Shown here piece by piece: positions 10,994 to 21,538 of a stretch of 64,000 bases of DNA; within the stretch, counting starts at the first letter, position 1; the number at the start of each line of letters is the position of its first letter. The translations under genes were made by a program, and so were the position numbers. The stretch covers positions 253,923 through 317,922 of the forward strand of contig CAUJNA010003289.1 of the NCBI GenBank assembly GCA_963377175.1, written 5' to 3'. Origin of the DNA: Effrenium voratum. Taxonomy: Eukaryota; Sar; Dinophyceae; Suessiales; Symbiodiniaceae. The notes under the pieces are model-generated. The model was not told the origin of the DNA. It worked only from the letters and a program-made list of their open reading frames with translations, and searched no databases.

Positions 10994-11872
10994 TCATGCT
11001 CGCCATGTACCAACTTCCGTCGAATTAGATCGATCTCCAGGCGCCAGCATCAGGAGCTCAGCAGGGACCTCAGAAAGGGAAACAGCGGCGAACAAACATC
11101 GACATGATTTCCTCATGGTTATAAAGCTTGATTTGAAGACACCACCCCAAGTTCTGCGTTTAGGCCCCCAGGGGATAGTAGTTCTGTTTGTTTGGTGGGC
11201 CTCGAGCTCACCGATTCGGGAGATGAACGAGGCAATTCTTGTGTCAGCTGAGAGGTTTGTAGAATTTGCAGGTGTCATTTGAAGATGAACCACGTGTCTG
11301 ATGCCGTTCCCGGGTTCCATTGCTCTTGAACAAGATGTTTTTCGCGAGGTTTGCCCCTTGATGACTTGGCGCCTGAAGCCCATGCGCTGCTGCAAGTGAG
11401 TCCACACTGCAGTTCCCTGCGCGTTGAATGTCTCACTTCCAGGATAGCCAGCTTTGGAACTTGGTTCCATGGCCACAGTCCGGGATTTGGACCTCTGCAC
11501 CCCACCACCCTGCACCACCAAACCAGCAAATGCAAATCCACCAAGAAGGAAGCTGATGAAAGCGGCGCTTGACTCTCTCGCCAAGTCCGGACAGCGCAAA
11601 ACACATGCCCGCAGGGAGAATTGGCCCAGAGGTTTTTCGGGCTGAGGTGCTAGGAATGTGAGTGGCCCAACCCGTTGCGATTGAAAGGTTGGTTCGTGCG
11701 GTTCTGGCCTGTGCTGTTGCAAAATGGCAGGTAGTGCCCGAGGTGGAAACGCAGATATTGTCACTGCCCAAAAGATGGTGCCCCGCTCCTTTTGGGAAAT
11801 CAGGGTCATCATGCAGGCTGCCGGCTTCGTGAAAGGCCAAACGTCACGGAGGGTCCCGTGCAAATGTATCAT
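10994..11872 (-). CDS. hypothetical 292-aa ORF, weak
   Basis: This is one of the longer ATG-initiated frames outside tandem repeats and known elements. It has one hydrophobic stretch of about 20 residues (FISFLLGGFAFAGLVVQGGG) near the middle and is otherwise basic and Ser/Pro-rich. I recognise no family, and the plus strand is also open in pieces across the same DNA. A chance open frame in this GC-balanced sequence is quite possible. Confidence 0.2.
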   Translation of the reverse strand: MIHLHGTLRDVWPFTKPAACMMTLISQKERGTIFWAVTISAFPPRALPAILQQHRPEPHEPTFQSQRVGPLTFLAPQPEKPLGQFSLRACVLRCPDLARESSAAFISFLLGGFAFAGLVVQGGGVQRSKSRTVAMEPSSKAGYPGSETFNAQGTAVWTHLQQRMGFRRQVIKGQTSRKTSCSRAMEPGNGIRHVVHLQMTPANSTNLSADTRIASFISRIGELEAHQTNRTTIPWGPKRRTWGGVFKSSFITMRKSCRCLFAAVSLSEVPAELLMLAPGDRSNSTEVGTWRA

Positions 11873-11957
11873 TTCAGCTGGCGCTTAAGGAGCGATCGCG
11901 CGTTTGTGGATTTTGAAACACACGCAGCCTGAGGCCAAGCTTCAGATTTCCAGCTAT

Positions 11958-12128
11958 GACACCCCATGAAACCCTTTGAAACCCCGCGAAAGCCAAACGC
12001 CTATGAACCCCCCCCAAAAAAAAAACACATGAACCCCATGAAACCCTAAAATAAACCCATGAAACCCTCATGAAACCCCATGAAACCCTATGAAACCCTA
12101 TAAAAATCCTCTAAAAAACCCTATGAAC
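11958..12128. repeat. degenerate ATGAAACCCC/T repeat
   Basis: About 14 imperfect copies of a 7-11 bp unit (ATGAAACCCC, ATGAAACCCT, TTGAAACCCC) run through this stretch, with an internal C/A run near 12009-12026. The unit resembles a decayed CCCTAAA-type telomeric repeat, but a simple unrelated satellite is equally possible. Confidence 0.6.
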
Positions 12129-12863
12129 CATGGGGCGCCTTTCATTTGGTGTGCCGGGTCTGGTGTGCCCAGGTCGGATCGTCTTGGAAACAGAGGCGGA
12201 GGACTCTCCCGCGCGCTTCTTTGGGTCTCCAAAAAGCGCGCCCATGTTCAGGGCTCCTTAAAAGATACACGTGTCATGTTTCTGGGGGACGGATCCGAAT
12301 CTTTCCAGAAAACCATCAGAACCCCCCTTGGCCCAGGACCACATACGGGACAAGTGAAGTCGCTACAGACAATAAGCAATGAAGTTGCCGCGGGGATCCT
12401 CTCTTTCCTCTTAATTACAAGTTCTTGGGGTGAGTTATGACTGACATGTTCCGAAAGAAACATGTCAATTTTCGGACTTTCCTTGTTGCCATTTGTTAGT
12501 GGTGGCTGGAACCAATATACATGAAAAGTGGAAACGCCTCGGACACTTAGTTTCGGATTGATAGGCAGATGGTTGACCCTGGCTTTCTGAGTAGTTGGAT
12601 GTTCAACTATGTAGTAAGTAGCTTATACCCTCGGTCATAAGGGGACTAACCCCACTTACTCACTTGCAACCATCGTTGCAACCTTGATCCGAGCCTAAAC
12701 GAAGGGATCCCCTTGAAGAAATGTCTTGATTTGAAGAAATGTCGAAGGCAAGCCCTGAAACCGTGGCATCTAAATCAAGCTGATTGATTCCCGGCGGTTC
12801 GCGGGAGCATCTTTCGACCGCTCTTCTTCACAGAGGCGCCGGAGACCACACGTCATGGGAGAC
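12129..12863. other. intergenic, no gene seen
   Basis: It contains the repeated word CAGGGCTCCTTAAAAGATAC near 12250 and a GTTCAACTATGTAGTAAGTA stretch (about 12600) related to repeats near 19540 and 38040. No coding region is supported. Confidence 0.4.
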
Positions 12864-12988
12864 TAGGCTGTGGTTGTCAAAACCAATGGGACCCCATTTT
12901 GGTTGGTAGGTGCACCACCCAGTTTAGTCTATTTTAGTGGGGATTGGGATGTTCACTGGGGGTACGGGATTTTGACCCATGGCCACAT
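12864..12988 (+). mobile_element. MITE-like family H, copy 1
   Basis: The ends are inverted repeats (GGCTGTGGTTGTCAAAACC against TTTTGACCCATGGCCA). The inside shares AATGGGACCCCATTTTGG and a GATGTTCACTGGGGG block with the copies at 15996-16118 (inverted) and 21121-21250. Confidence 0.7.
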
Positions 12989-13714
12989 GGATGCGTACAA
13001 CACTTGAAACTTCCTCGGCTTCATTTGTTCCGAACGGAACGCGCATTCTGGGTGGGATTCCAACGTGCGATGTGAGCTCGCTTGTTCGTCATTGAGGGGG
13101 ACGTTAGCTATGCCTACTGGCAAAAAGTTTGGCCGGGCTTAGAGTTCAAGTGAGGACCTGAACAAGCCTTCTTGACAAGGCTATAACAACTGATATCTGA
13201 GGGCTTTGTGCTCCCGGGGCAAACGCACCAACATGGTCCAAAAAAAGAAGAGCTTGTCGGGAAATTGCAATGCAAAAGCGGAAATTCCAAGGCTTTTTTT
13301 TTGTGGGTTGCTTCGAGATTTTAGCCAGGGCAGCCAAAATCAAATCGTGCAACGTTTGAGCATGTCGGTGTGGAAACGGGCATGCAAAGATGGTGGGTTT
13401 GTTTCACAGCTTCCCCCTGATTTTTTGCCAACAGCTGAAAGCTATGGGCAGATATGCTCTGGATTGGTTTGGGGCAGTGGTTTGGGGCAGCTTTCAGGGA
13501 GGGTTCCGGATTCGGAGACTGTTCGGGGATTCCATGTTGGGGATATGCTTTTTTTTTTTTGCGAGGCTGGGGTTGGTCCCTTGGTCGGCTCTCCTTTTCG
13601 TCTCGCAGGAGATGGACGCTTGGGCGGTGAGGTCTATGACAGGCCACGTGCTGGCGCAGTGCTCTCTCTCCCAGGCAAGGCGGTTTTCGCCACCCTCTTT
13701 CCAGTGGAAGTGGA
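12989..13714. other. intergenic, no gene seen
   Basis: A plus-strand frame (13206-13745) and its minus-strand shadow have no motif and contain a poly-T run at about 13549-13560. They are treated as chance frames. Confidence 0.4.
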
Positions 13715-13855
13715 CATGGGCCACAATCAAAACCTGGGTAGATGAAGGTTAGTCAGGGAAAGACCCAGCCGGAAATAGTTGCGGCCGCCTTTCTAATTCT
13801 TTACATGGTTCTGGGTTCACCATTTTTGTACCAGGTTTTGATTGTGACTCACATG
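13715..13855 (+). mobile_element. MITE-like family J, copy 2
   Basis: The terminal inverted repeats are well preserved: CATGGGCCACAATCAAAACC on the left and GGTTTTGATTGTGACTCAC followed by ATG on the right. The inside has AGTTGCGGCCGCCTTTCTAA. It is about 141 bp long. Confidence 0.75.
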
Positions 13856-15780
13856 GGACCTTCCCACAGTACAAGCTTTTGCCTTCCAAACCCCTGCCAG
13901 GTTCCATGATTGGAGGGTATTTCACCGCATGGTTCACCATTAGGCACATGTTGGGACCGGCTAACATGACCTCCATTTTGCCTCTGGTTTTGTTGGGGGG
14001 ATGGGACATGAGCGCATGGAAGGTCAACCCACTGAAAAAGGTTACAACCCTGGGGGTCCCGAAAACCCTTTGGGTGTCAAGGTCGCCTGGACCTTTTGTG
14101 AGTTTCCATTTGGTGGTGTGTGAGGACATTGTAGGAGGAGCAGCCAACAGGGCCAGAGGCGCCTTTTGGTAAGCTTTTTTGGCAGCTTTTGGTGAAGTTG
14201 CCATGGATTCTGTTTATTTTTTTCCAGGGGGGTCCGGATGGATCGCTTTTGGGGGAAACGGTTCGAATGATTTGCCAGATTGAACATCAAGCAGAGTAAA
14301 TCGCGCTCTTGATCCTAAACCCAAGCATTCCATGGGTGAATGGAAGGTGCAACAGAAAACAAACAGCTGCAAAACCTCCAGCATATCACTTCACTTGCAT
14401 TCCGGGTACAGGTTTTTTTACTGGAAATTTGCCAAACATGGTAGTAGAATGTCCTGTCTTGGATACTTCGCCTGCGCCGCCGGCATTCGAGCGCATGCAC
14501 GCAGCGTCTCGCTGATTGGGGGAGTGTCCTGAGAGAATTTGCGGTTGTCTCAAAATGGGGGAAGCTACAAAAAGGGTGCCGCCAAAGGAGGACAAACACA
14601 TCTTTCGCTTGTTGGTTGCAAGTTGTGTGTGAACCAGATCCTGGGCAAACGGAAAGGAGATGTTGTCTAAACAACGGTGGGTCAAACATGTTTGAACAAG
14701 GGCTTGTCTCAAGCATGCGGTCACTTTGGAGGAGACATCCGTCCTTGCAGGATTTTTTTTTGAGTTGCTGAACCCTGGACCTGGGTTCGCGGGCGTAGTG
14801 ATCCAGGTTGGGCTCTTTGTGCCTCCCCTTTTGGGTGACCCTCCGTTGCTTAGTTCCCTTCTGTGTATTGACCCTCCCTTTGCTTTTCGGCCAACTCTGC
14901 TTTTTTGGTTTTGAGCCCCCTCTTTTGTTAACCCCCTGTTCCACTTTCGCCATTTGAGGTTGGGTCATTTGGTGTCAGGTCAGGAGTCCCTGAATGTCTA
15001 GGAGGACGAAACGGTATTCATACCATGTCGATTTCCGTGGGTCATGTTGATCCAGTGTTCCATGTCCAGTTTGTCACTTTGAGGCCCTTCCCCGCTTACC
15101 AACCACCGGCTGGGATTTGAGAATGGTAAACTCATGGCCCCGACGCTGCGGGTGGCACCAACCGAAAAGCGAATACCCTAAACAAAACATCCAACAGTTG
15201 GTGTGCACCATAAACAAGCGCACGCATACACACACACACACACACCCACGCAATTCCCTAAAAACCAATACCCGGTCCACCAGAATTACCCCTTCCCCAA
15301 ACACCTCGTCCTTACCGCCACCATCCCCAAGGGCGTTTCCGGAGGCTTCTGAGTTGCTGCGGAGCGAAAGCTACGTGCTGCTGCAGGTGGTGCCTTGGCT
15401 TATAAACTTATAAGCAAAGAGAACCCCAGAGAAACAAAAAAAAGGAAAAAAGAAAGACAACTAAAACCTAAGCATGCGCCGATTTGGGTCAGGTCGACGA
15501 CTATAAGGTGGAGCTGTCTGAGTAGACAATCCTCACGCTGTAGGATGCCATTTGTAGGCTTCCCTGTAGAAGCAAGCAAAGCTAATAAAGCCAACCAATC
15601 CACTGAGCTCGATTTGTTTTTCAAGGGGGAGTGAACCTTCACTGGGGGATCCCTTGTTAGTGGTGTCAATGCTTTCCAGGGGGAACACCCTGATTGCTAA
15701 GTTGGGATTATTGAGAAGAGGTCAGCATTAAGTGTTGTTTTTCAGGGTACCCATTTCACCTTGTTCAATCCACTTACCTC
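13856..15780. other. intergenic; one CA microsatellite and a half-element
   Basis: A one-sided match to family R (GGTTCCATGATTGGAGGGTA) lies near 13900. A short CA run lies at about 15228-15245. The minus-strand 217-aa frame (14968-14315) has no recognisable motif. Confidence 0.4.
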
Positions 15781-15867
15781 CTTCCAGCAATCATGGAAGT
15801 GGACAGCGACGCGCTTTTAGATGGTAGTCTGTCAATCCCGTTTCTGCACTTCCATGATTGTTGAAAA
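15781..15867. mobile_element. MITE-like family R, copy 1
   Basis: The ends are inverted repeats: CTTCCAGCAATCATGGAAGT on the left and ACTTCCATGATTGTTGAA on the right. A second copy lies at 60970-61065. Confidence 0.6.
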
Positions 15868-15995
15868 GAGTGTAGAAAGCTTGTGTAATTGTTGCAACTC
15901 TGGAATGGTAGTTCCTGTATATCCTTTGCCTACTTGCCAGGTGAGTTGAGCATCCAAGAAGGGGTGCTTCGCAGTTAGTGGTGCTGCAACACAAT

Positions 15996-16118
15996 CATGT
16001 GGCCATGGGTCAAAATCCCGTACCCCCGGTGAACATCCCAATCCCAACTAAAATAAACTAAAATGGGTGGTGCACCTCCCCCAAAATGGTCCCATTGGTT
16101 TTGACAACCACAGCCATG
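15996..16118 (-). mobile_element. MITE-like family H, copy 2
   Basis: This is the reverse orientation of the copy at 12864-12988: ATGTGGCCATGGGTCAAAAT at the left end and TTTTGACAACCACAGCCAT at the right end. Confidence 0.7.
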
Positions 16119-17126
16119 TGAGAAATTGCCAATATTGATTGTCATTTGCTGACATTGGCGCGCCAAATTGCCACTAGGAAATGGGGCACACCAAAATCCA
16201 AGGATGTTGACTTTTGAATGGGCGATGGCAGCTAGAGGCTCCTCCATTTCCCTGCTTGGACCTACAAAAGGGAACTCAAAGCAAGTTGCAACTTTTGAAG
16301 GGGAAACCCAGTGATGTTTGAAGGGACCAAATTCTACAAACCTTCCAATTCGGTTGGGAGCAGCCCCGGTGGTCCTCGTATTTCTCCTTTTTTGGGTTTG
16401 GGTCGAGCGACGCTCAAAACGCCCTGTTTTTGGGTTCACGTCTCCGCTCAGGAGCACCACTTCGCGGTTTTCGCCCACACGGACCAATTGCCTGAGGCAC
16501 GGCCGCGGCTGACTGAAGACGGAAACAAGATTAGCCACTGAGGTCCAATTGACAAGATTCCCTATGTTGCCCCCTTTGATGGTTTCAAACATCACCAGGT
16601 GTCGTTTTGGCTTTATATATATATATATATATATTTGGGGAAAGTGCAGGGAGCCCGGATTGAGCTCAGGGAGCCATGGGAAGGTGTCCTTAGTGGCCCC
16701 AGAAGCGCACTATTAGCTTCGGCTGCAATCTGGGAAGCCTCAGTTCAGTCTCATGACTCATTGAAGCCACAATCCTGCCGCAGCTTTGGGTGCCCAAACG
16801 AACCCTTTTATCCTTTTCAGGAGGACACTTACACACACACACGCACCAAACGAGTTACCATGTTGTCCAAGACCCAGGTGCTTGTGCAGGAAGGTCCAAG
16901 AGTCCAAGACCCGTCAGGGGCTTTTCAAGGGAGGCTTGCAATGCCCTCTCTTTTTGTTGGATGCTGTTTAATGCTTACGCATCAACAACCCCCAGTTGAT
17001 TTCAACCCGGGGAAACAGGGGCACCTTCATTTTTTTTTGGCGGGGGTCGGTTGGTGTCTTTCTTTTCGCAGGGGGAGTTGTTTGAAAAGGGGGCGACAGA
17101 GGCACCACATGAAGAGATGGCAGGTT
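16119..17126. other. intergenic with a TA microsatellite and an exon-like island
   Basis: A TA run lies at 16614-16634. A GC-rich island at about 16452-16523 follows AG|G and reads EHHFAVFAHTDQLPEARPRL on the plus strand, while the minus strand is also open there. It may be an exon, but no donor or family is clear. Confidence 0.35.
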
Positions 17127-17362
17127 CCTTTGGTGCATTTTGCCAAGGGATGTTAGGACTTCAACTTGTTGCCAACTGATGGGTTTTCCGTATTAATGTT
17201 AACCCCGGATGAATAAACCCCTAGTTGATTAATAGGGGGGTGTCTCCTTTTAGTGGGGATTCATCACTTTTGGAGGGAACACCCCCCTAATAGTGGGACG
17301 AGTTTATTAATCCTGGGTCAACATTAAACCACTAAAAGTTAGGGGAGCAGAAAACTAACCAA
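17127..17362 (+). repeat. dispersed repeat G, copy 1, interrupted by a MITE
   Basis: The left part (17127-17196) and right part (17324-17362) together match the copies at 26836-26952 and 53022-53142: CTTTGGTGCATTTTGCC, then TTAGGACTTCAACTTGTTGC, GGGTTTTCCGTATTAA, ACCACTAAAAGTTA and GGGGAGCAGAAA. A 127-bp element has inserted at the TTAA of the TATTAAACC site. Confidence 0.8.
17197..17323. mobile_element. 127-bp TTAA-inserting MITE, family N, copy 1
   Basis: The ends are TGTTAACCCCGGATGAATAA and TTATTAATCCTGGGTCAACA, inverted repeats with about three mismatches in 21. TTAA is duplicated at 17193-17196 and 17324-17327. The intact target in the copy of repeat G at 26899-26902 has a single TTAA, so insertion and duplication are seen directly. 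TTAA specificity is typical of piggyBac-like elements; the family assignment is inference, since the element carries no transposase. A related copy is at 25883-26002 and a more distant one at 38388-38488. Confidence 0.85.
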
Positions 17363-17569
17363 GGTCCCTTGGTTCAGCTTTCATGACTCATTTCAGCCGG
17401 GGTCTTAGGTCGGCAAAAGGCGGGGGGACAGCTGCCGGCCTTTGTGGTTTTCTTGGGGGCTGCCGTAAGGCCCAAGATAGAGCTGGGTTCCGTGGCCGCC
17501 AGTCCGGTTCCTTGGCTTAACGCCGTGGAGTTGGTTTAGTGGTTGGGTTTCCATTTTTCGCCCACCAAA

Positions 17570-17690
17570 CATGGTTGTTGTTGGGAAACATTCTTCCCAT
17601 TTTTGGTTATTGTGGTTTAGTGGTTGAAATCCAACCACTGAACTGCTAAAATTTGAGAATTGTTGCTCCCCAAACCCAACGTCAACCAAG
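17570..17690 (+). mobile_element. MITE-like family F, copy a
   Basis: Terminal inverted repeats of GGTTG-NN-GTTGG type (left GGTTGTTGTTGGGAAACAT; right CCCAACGTCAACC) flank TTATTGTGGTTTAGTGGTTG and a hairpin AGTGGTTG-AAATC-CAACCACT. Five more copies are at 26120, 32715, 52192, 52656 and 59348. Confidence 0.75.
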
Positions 17691-17744
17691 CAAACGTGAT
17701 TCACTTGCAAGGGGAAAAAGGATCTGAAAACGGACAGCCCAGAC

Positions 17745-17863
17745 ATATGGGTGTGGCTCAAAAAACCGGTACCCAAAATGGGTTAGCCTGGCAAGTGGAA
17801 ACATGGACCAACAACTTCTGCGGTTTGCCCCTCCGATCGTTTTTTCTTTGAGCCACAGCCATG
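17745..17863 (+). mobile_element. MITE-like family I, copy b
   Basis: The left end ATATGGGTGTGGCTCAAAA is inverted to the right end TTTGAGCCACAGCCATGG. It shares CCNGGTAAGTGGAAACATGG and GGTTTGCCCCTCC blocks, with small changes, with the copy at 47899-48007. A further partial copy follows directly (about 17880-17965). Confidence 0.7.
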
Positions 17864-19864
17864 GACCAAAAAACTACACAGGAGGGGCCAGCCGCATATT
17901 TTTTTGGGTAACCCATGTTTTTCCACTTACCGACCGGGCAACCAAAAAATGTGGGTTTTGGTCCATGTTTCCACTTACCAGATCAACCCATCGTGGAATT
18001 CCCGGGGTTTTTTGAATTCGCCACGGCCGTGGGACCAGCGGTTCTCTCTGCAGGCGCTGCTTTCCCGATCCGAGTTCCAGGCCCCCCGGGAGGTCTGCCG
18101 CGAGGTTTGGGGTGGGCTGCGGTGGTTTCCGCTTGGAGTGCCGAACAAGCCGAGCTTTTCAAATGGAGGCCCCCCCAAAAAGAAGAGACACCCACTTGGA
18201 GCCAGGACATTTGCCCCCCCAAAAAAGAAGAGACTCCCATTTGGGGAAATCTTGGTTTCTGTTGGGTGTTCTTGTTGAAACCCAAGAACCGCACTCGATC
18301 CATGTGGTGTTTGGGTTTGGGTTGTATTTGTTCCTTTTGAACCGCACCCGAGTTTCAGGGTTGCTCCGAGCCTCTCTAGATAGGACCAAACCACAAGGAC
18401 AGACAAATGGTAAACAACGGGATCGTCTTGTTGCGCTTTTCTGTGACCCACATGGGTGTGTGTTTTTTGGAGGCTACCCTTTTTCGTTTGAAGGGAAACC
18501 CAAAGGCGACCAATCCTGGGGACCCCCTCCCCCCTTTTGACACATCCAATGTTTCCAGCCGATCGATTCGGAAAATCCCCTGTAGGCGTGGCAGAGGGGC
18601 TGGTTTTGTTCCCCCCTTGCGCCGGTGCTGCTCAGCTTGGAGCAGGCGAGTCGGCTGGGTTCGGAAGAAAAGGGGGATGGACGTCCAGGCAGGTAGGCAA
18701 TCAAACTCAACATCCTCTGTTGATCAATGACCCCCGACTCCCCATTTTGCTGGTCGAATACGGGCAAAGATAAATACATCCCTGCCAGCTGCAAGCGTTC
18801 CTTTTTTTTGGTAGGAGACACACCCACGTAAGACTGTCCTGGTGGCTGAGTGCACCAGCCTGAGAAGCGACAGCAGCCAAAAGCTGAGGTTTTCACACCA
18901 TAGGCCGAGTACCCCCCTTGCGCAGTCACGGGCGCAACCCTTGTCTGAGAAAACGCTCAGACGGCCACGGTTCTGAAGAGCTCACAGGGGATGATGTCCG
19001 CTGGTCCTCCCCAAATAGAGTTGCCCAGAACATCGATCTCGGACATCTGCGAGCTGTCTGAAAATATGAGTCGATGGACAGGAGAGGCGATCTTGGGTCT
19101 GAGATGGGCTTTGGAAATGCGGGGCAGAGGTTCCGGGCATAGAATCTGCGGGGTTGCAGGTGTCTAGTGTTGTCTTGCCTGCAAACGATCTGCATTTCGT
19201 GTCCTTCAGAGGCGGGCTGGCCTTGGCCCTGGTACACAAGTTCCGAAAGCAGCGCAGCTCCTGGCCTCTTCCAAGCTGGCATTCGCAACTGCGTTTCGGA
19301 GCCCACGTTGCGCCTTTTGAAGTGTGTTTGGGCTGGATGGCGAGGGAAAGCGGGTGAATTTTGCGAATTGGCGGGGCGAAGATCGACAGCAGATGGTTTG
19401 GGGTTGGAAAAGCAGGGTCCCCTTGTCCGGGCCCCTGGTGCTCTTGAATTCGTGTGGCTTGGGCAACATGGATGGATGAGGGCGCGCACGATATCCTGCA
19501 AGGTGCCAGCGAAGAATTCTAAGTAGCGCAACTTGTTTGGATGTTCAACCCACTTAGTAGCTTACAACATGGAACTAACCCCAGTTGCCCCCCATTTATC
19601 ATGGTTCGACCTGCTTGCCCGACATGTCTTTCGGACCGGCTTGAAGTGTTGCAAAGCAAATCCCAAAGGCAATGAACAACCTGAATCACTCAGGAAACTC
19701 CCAATACCTTCTGCTTTCATCTCTTTTCGGGACATTTTACGTCTTTGTCTAAAACAATGATATGTAAACAAAAATGGTTTTCGCATTCACCAACGATTCG
19801 CTGAAACCTGATGGTTGTTCCTCAATCCTTGTGCCACATCGTCGTGGTTTTCCTTGCGCTGGGA
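17864..19864. other. intergenic with GC-rich open stretches
   Basis: GC-rich segments at about 18050-18150, 18590-18700 and 18926-19531 carry long overlapping open frames on both strands, the longest 201 aa on the minus strand from 19531. None has a motif I recognise and the coding strand cannot be decided. The segment ALLSRSEFQAPREVCREV (about 18051-18105, after TGCAG) looks exon-like. Confidence 0.35.
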
Positions 19865-20380
19865 TCAGAGATCGTCCAGTTTGAATCCTGCACCACCTAA
19901 GATGCCCTGGAATGAGGATTCCTCTGTAAATACCAACAAACCAACGGTGTCCCATGATTTCAAAGTGGTGTGAAATTGATTTTGTCCATCCACAGTAGCA
20001 CCCAAGTCTCGCTCCCAATCTCGATCAGCTTCCTGTTCGTCAGCTGGCCGGGTTCGATGAGACCTGGCTCTCCATTGGCGCGCTGCCGGAAAAGGAGGCG
20101 CTTGGGGTGAGGGGGGGGGGGGGGGGTTGGGAGGAGCGAATTGGGAGGAGTGGGGCTGGGGCTGGAGGTGGGGACGTTCTAAGTTAAACCTGTTGACCAT
20201 TTTGAGTTTGCTCCAATCCTCTGGATGCCGGCGCGCATGTTTGGCGTTGTTTCCGCCCTGCACACAATCCTTATAAAGATATATGTGTCGCGTGCGGCGA
20301 TTTGCGCAGTTCGTCGCTGCATGTCTGCCATCGCTGTGGAAGGGACTGGCACGCTTGAATGCGCTGGATCATCCATCTCG
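19865..20380 (-). CDS. candidate hypothetical protein, Cys/His N-part and Pro-rich middle
   Basis: On the minus strand a frame stays open for about 170 codons, further upstream than its first start-like codon. The N-terminal part is rich in His, Cys and Arg (FHSDGRHAATNC, then KHARRHPEDWSKLK), like a small metal-binding or nucleic-acid-binding module. A proline run follows (PPNPPPPPSPQAPPFP), encoded across a poly-G tract on the plus strand, and it ends GGAGFKLDDL then a stop. No family is recognised. The lack of an ATG at the open end suggests an upstream exon or a broken copy. Confidence 0.3.
20111..20127. repeat. poly-G tract
   Basis: An almost uninterrupted run of about 17 G lies inside the Pro-rich part of the minus-strand open frame. 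Its length is likely to vary or be misassembled, which would shift that frame. Confidence 0.8.
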
Positions 20381-21120
20381 CAGCTTGTCGACGTGGCTGG
20401 TTTCAACACGTACGAAACACAACTGCTCAGCCCCAGATCCAACGGGCAAAACGTGAGTCACATCCCAGTGTCGTTGCCACTTGCTCAAAGTGTTTCATTG
20501 GTATCATAGAAAGCAGCTCCTCAAACCATGATTTTAGGGTGGGCGTTGGATTAGCCTACCTACAAGGATGCATCATGGGCAACTTCAGATGGGGTTCCTT
20601 GTTTCAGGTGACATTCCAACGATTTTGCTTGGAGGACACGACCCTGATTGAAACGACCTATGATCCTCCGCAATGAAAGGAGTTAGCCCTCTTCCACCAC
20701 AAGTCCATCAGTCAGGGTGACATGGGTTGGGATGTTGCTCAGTTCCCCGCAACCCCCCCACAAACGCTCAAACCCAGAACGTGAATCCAAGCAAAAACTC
20801 TTGGGTCCCGAGAATGTGTAATAAAAACAGGGTTCCCTCAAAACGATATATCCATATGGCTCTGAAGTTTAAGAATCACCTCCAAAGTGGTTGGACATGA
20901 ATGTTCACCGAATGTGGATGTCCAAACGGTCCGGGACCCACTCAAATTCACACCCATGCATGCATGTTTGGAGCAACACGCATATTCTCACTTCAGAGTT
21001 TCCGCATGTCCAAAGATCACTTTTTGGTTGCCACTTTCAGATCCTTTGGTGGACATCATTTAGGTGGGGATTCAGGTCCACTCACTTTCGAGGTTCATGG
21101 CCATTTTTGACCCACCTTTC
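20381..21120. other. intergenic, no gene seen
   Basis: Short unrelated open frames only. No inverted-repeat element was recognised. Confidence 0.4.
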
Positions 21121-21250
21121 TGGCTGTGGGTCAAAACCAATGGGATCCCATTTTGGGGTAGGTGAATTCACCTCCCATGTTAGAACCTATTTTAGTGGTT
21201 AGATTGGTTGATGTTCACTGGGGGGTAACCAAGGCTTTGACCCATGGCCA
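21121..21250 (+). mobile_element. MITE-like family H, copy 3
   Basis: The ends are TGGCTGTGGGTCAAAACC and GCTTTGACCCATGGCCA. The inside has AATGGGATCCCATTTTGG and GATGTTCACTGGGGG as in the copy at 12864. Confidence 0.75.
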
Positions 21251-21414
21251 TTTGCCTAGGCTTCGGCTGGGGTCATTTTGGGCTATTCGGGTGGCGCGTC
21301 AGGCAGCCCAAGAGGCGGCCGCAGCGGCGTGCCGCTTCTTGCGTCTGCAGGGCCTTCGGCCCGCCGAGGCGGTTTTGGGTGCCGAAGCTGGGGTGGGTCA
21401 AAGGCGTCAACGTC

Positions 21415-21538
21415 AAGGTCCCCCAGCTAGGTGCCAACTTTTACCTTTTTTCTTTTTTGGTTGGGAGGGTTTTGCTACTAAGATAGACTACAGCAAAAAA
21501 GGGCACCCTTATTCTAACCTCTCTACTGGAGGACCTGG
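21415..21538 (+). mobile_element. MITE-like family O, copy 1
   Basis: The left end CAAGGTCCCCCAGCTAG is inverted to the right end CTACTGGAGGACCTGG. It shares TTTTTTGGTTGGGAGGGTT and CTTATTCTAACCTCTCTACT with copies at 53276-53397 and 62183-62307. Confidence 0.7.

Noticed and set aside
18926..19531. 201-aa minus-strand ORF as a gene
   Set aside because: The opposite strand is equally open, no motif is present and the strand cannot be decided.
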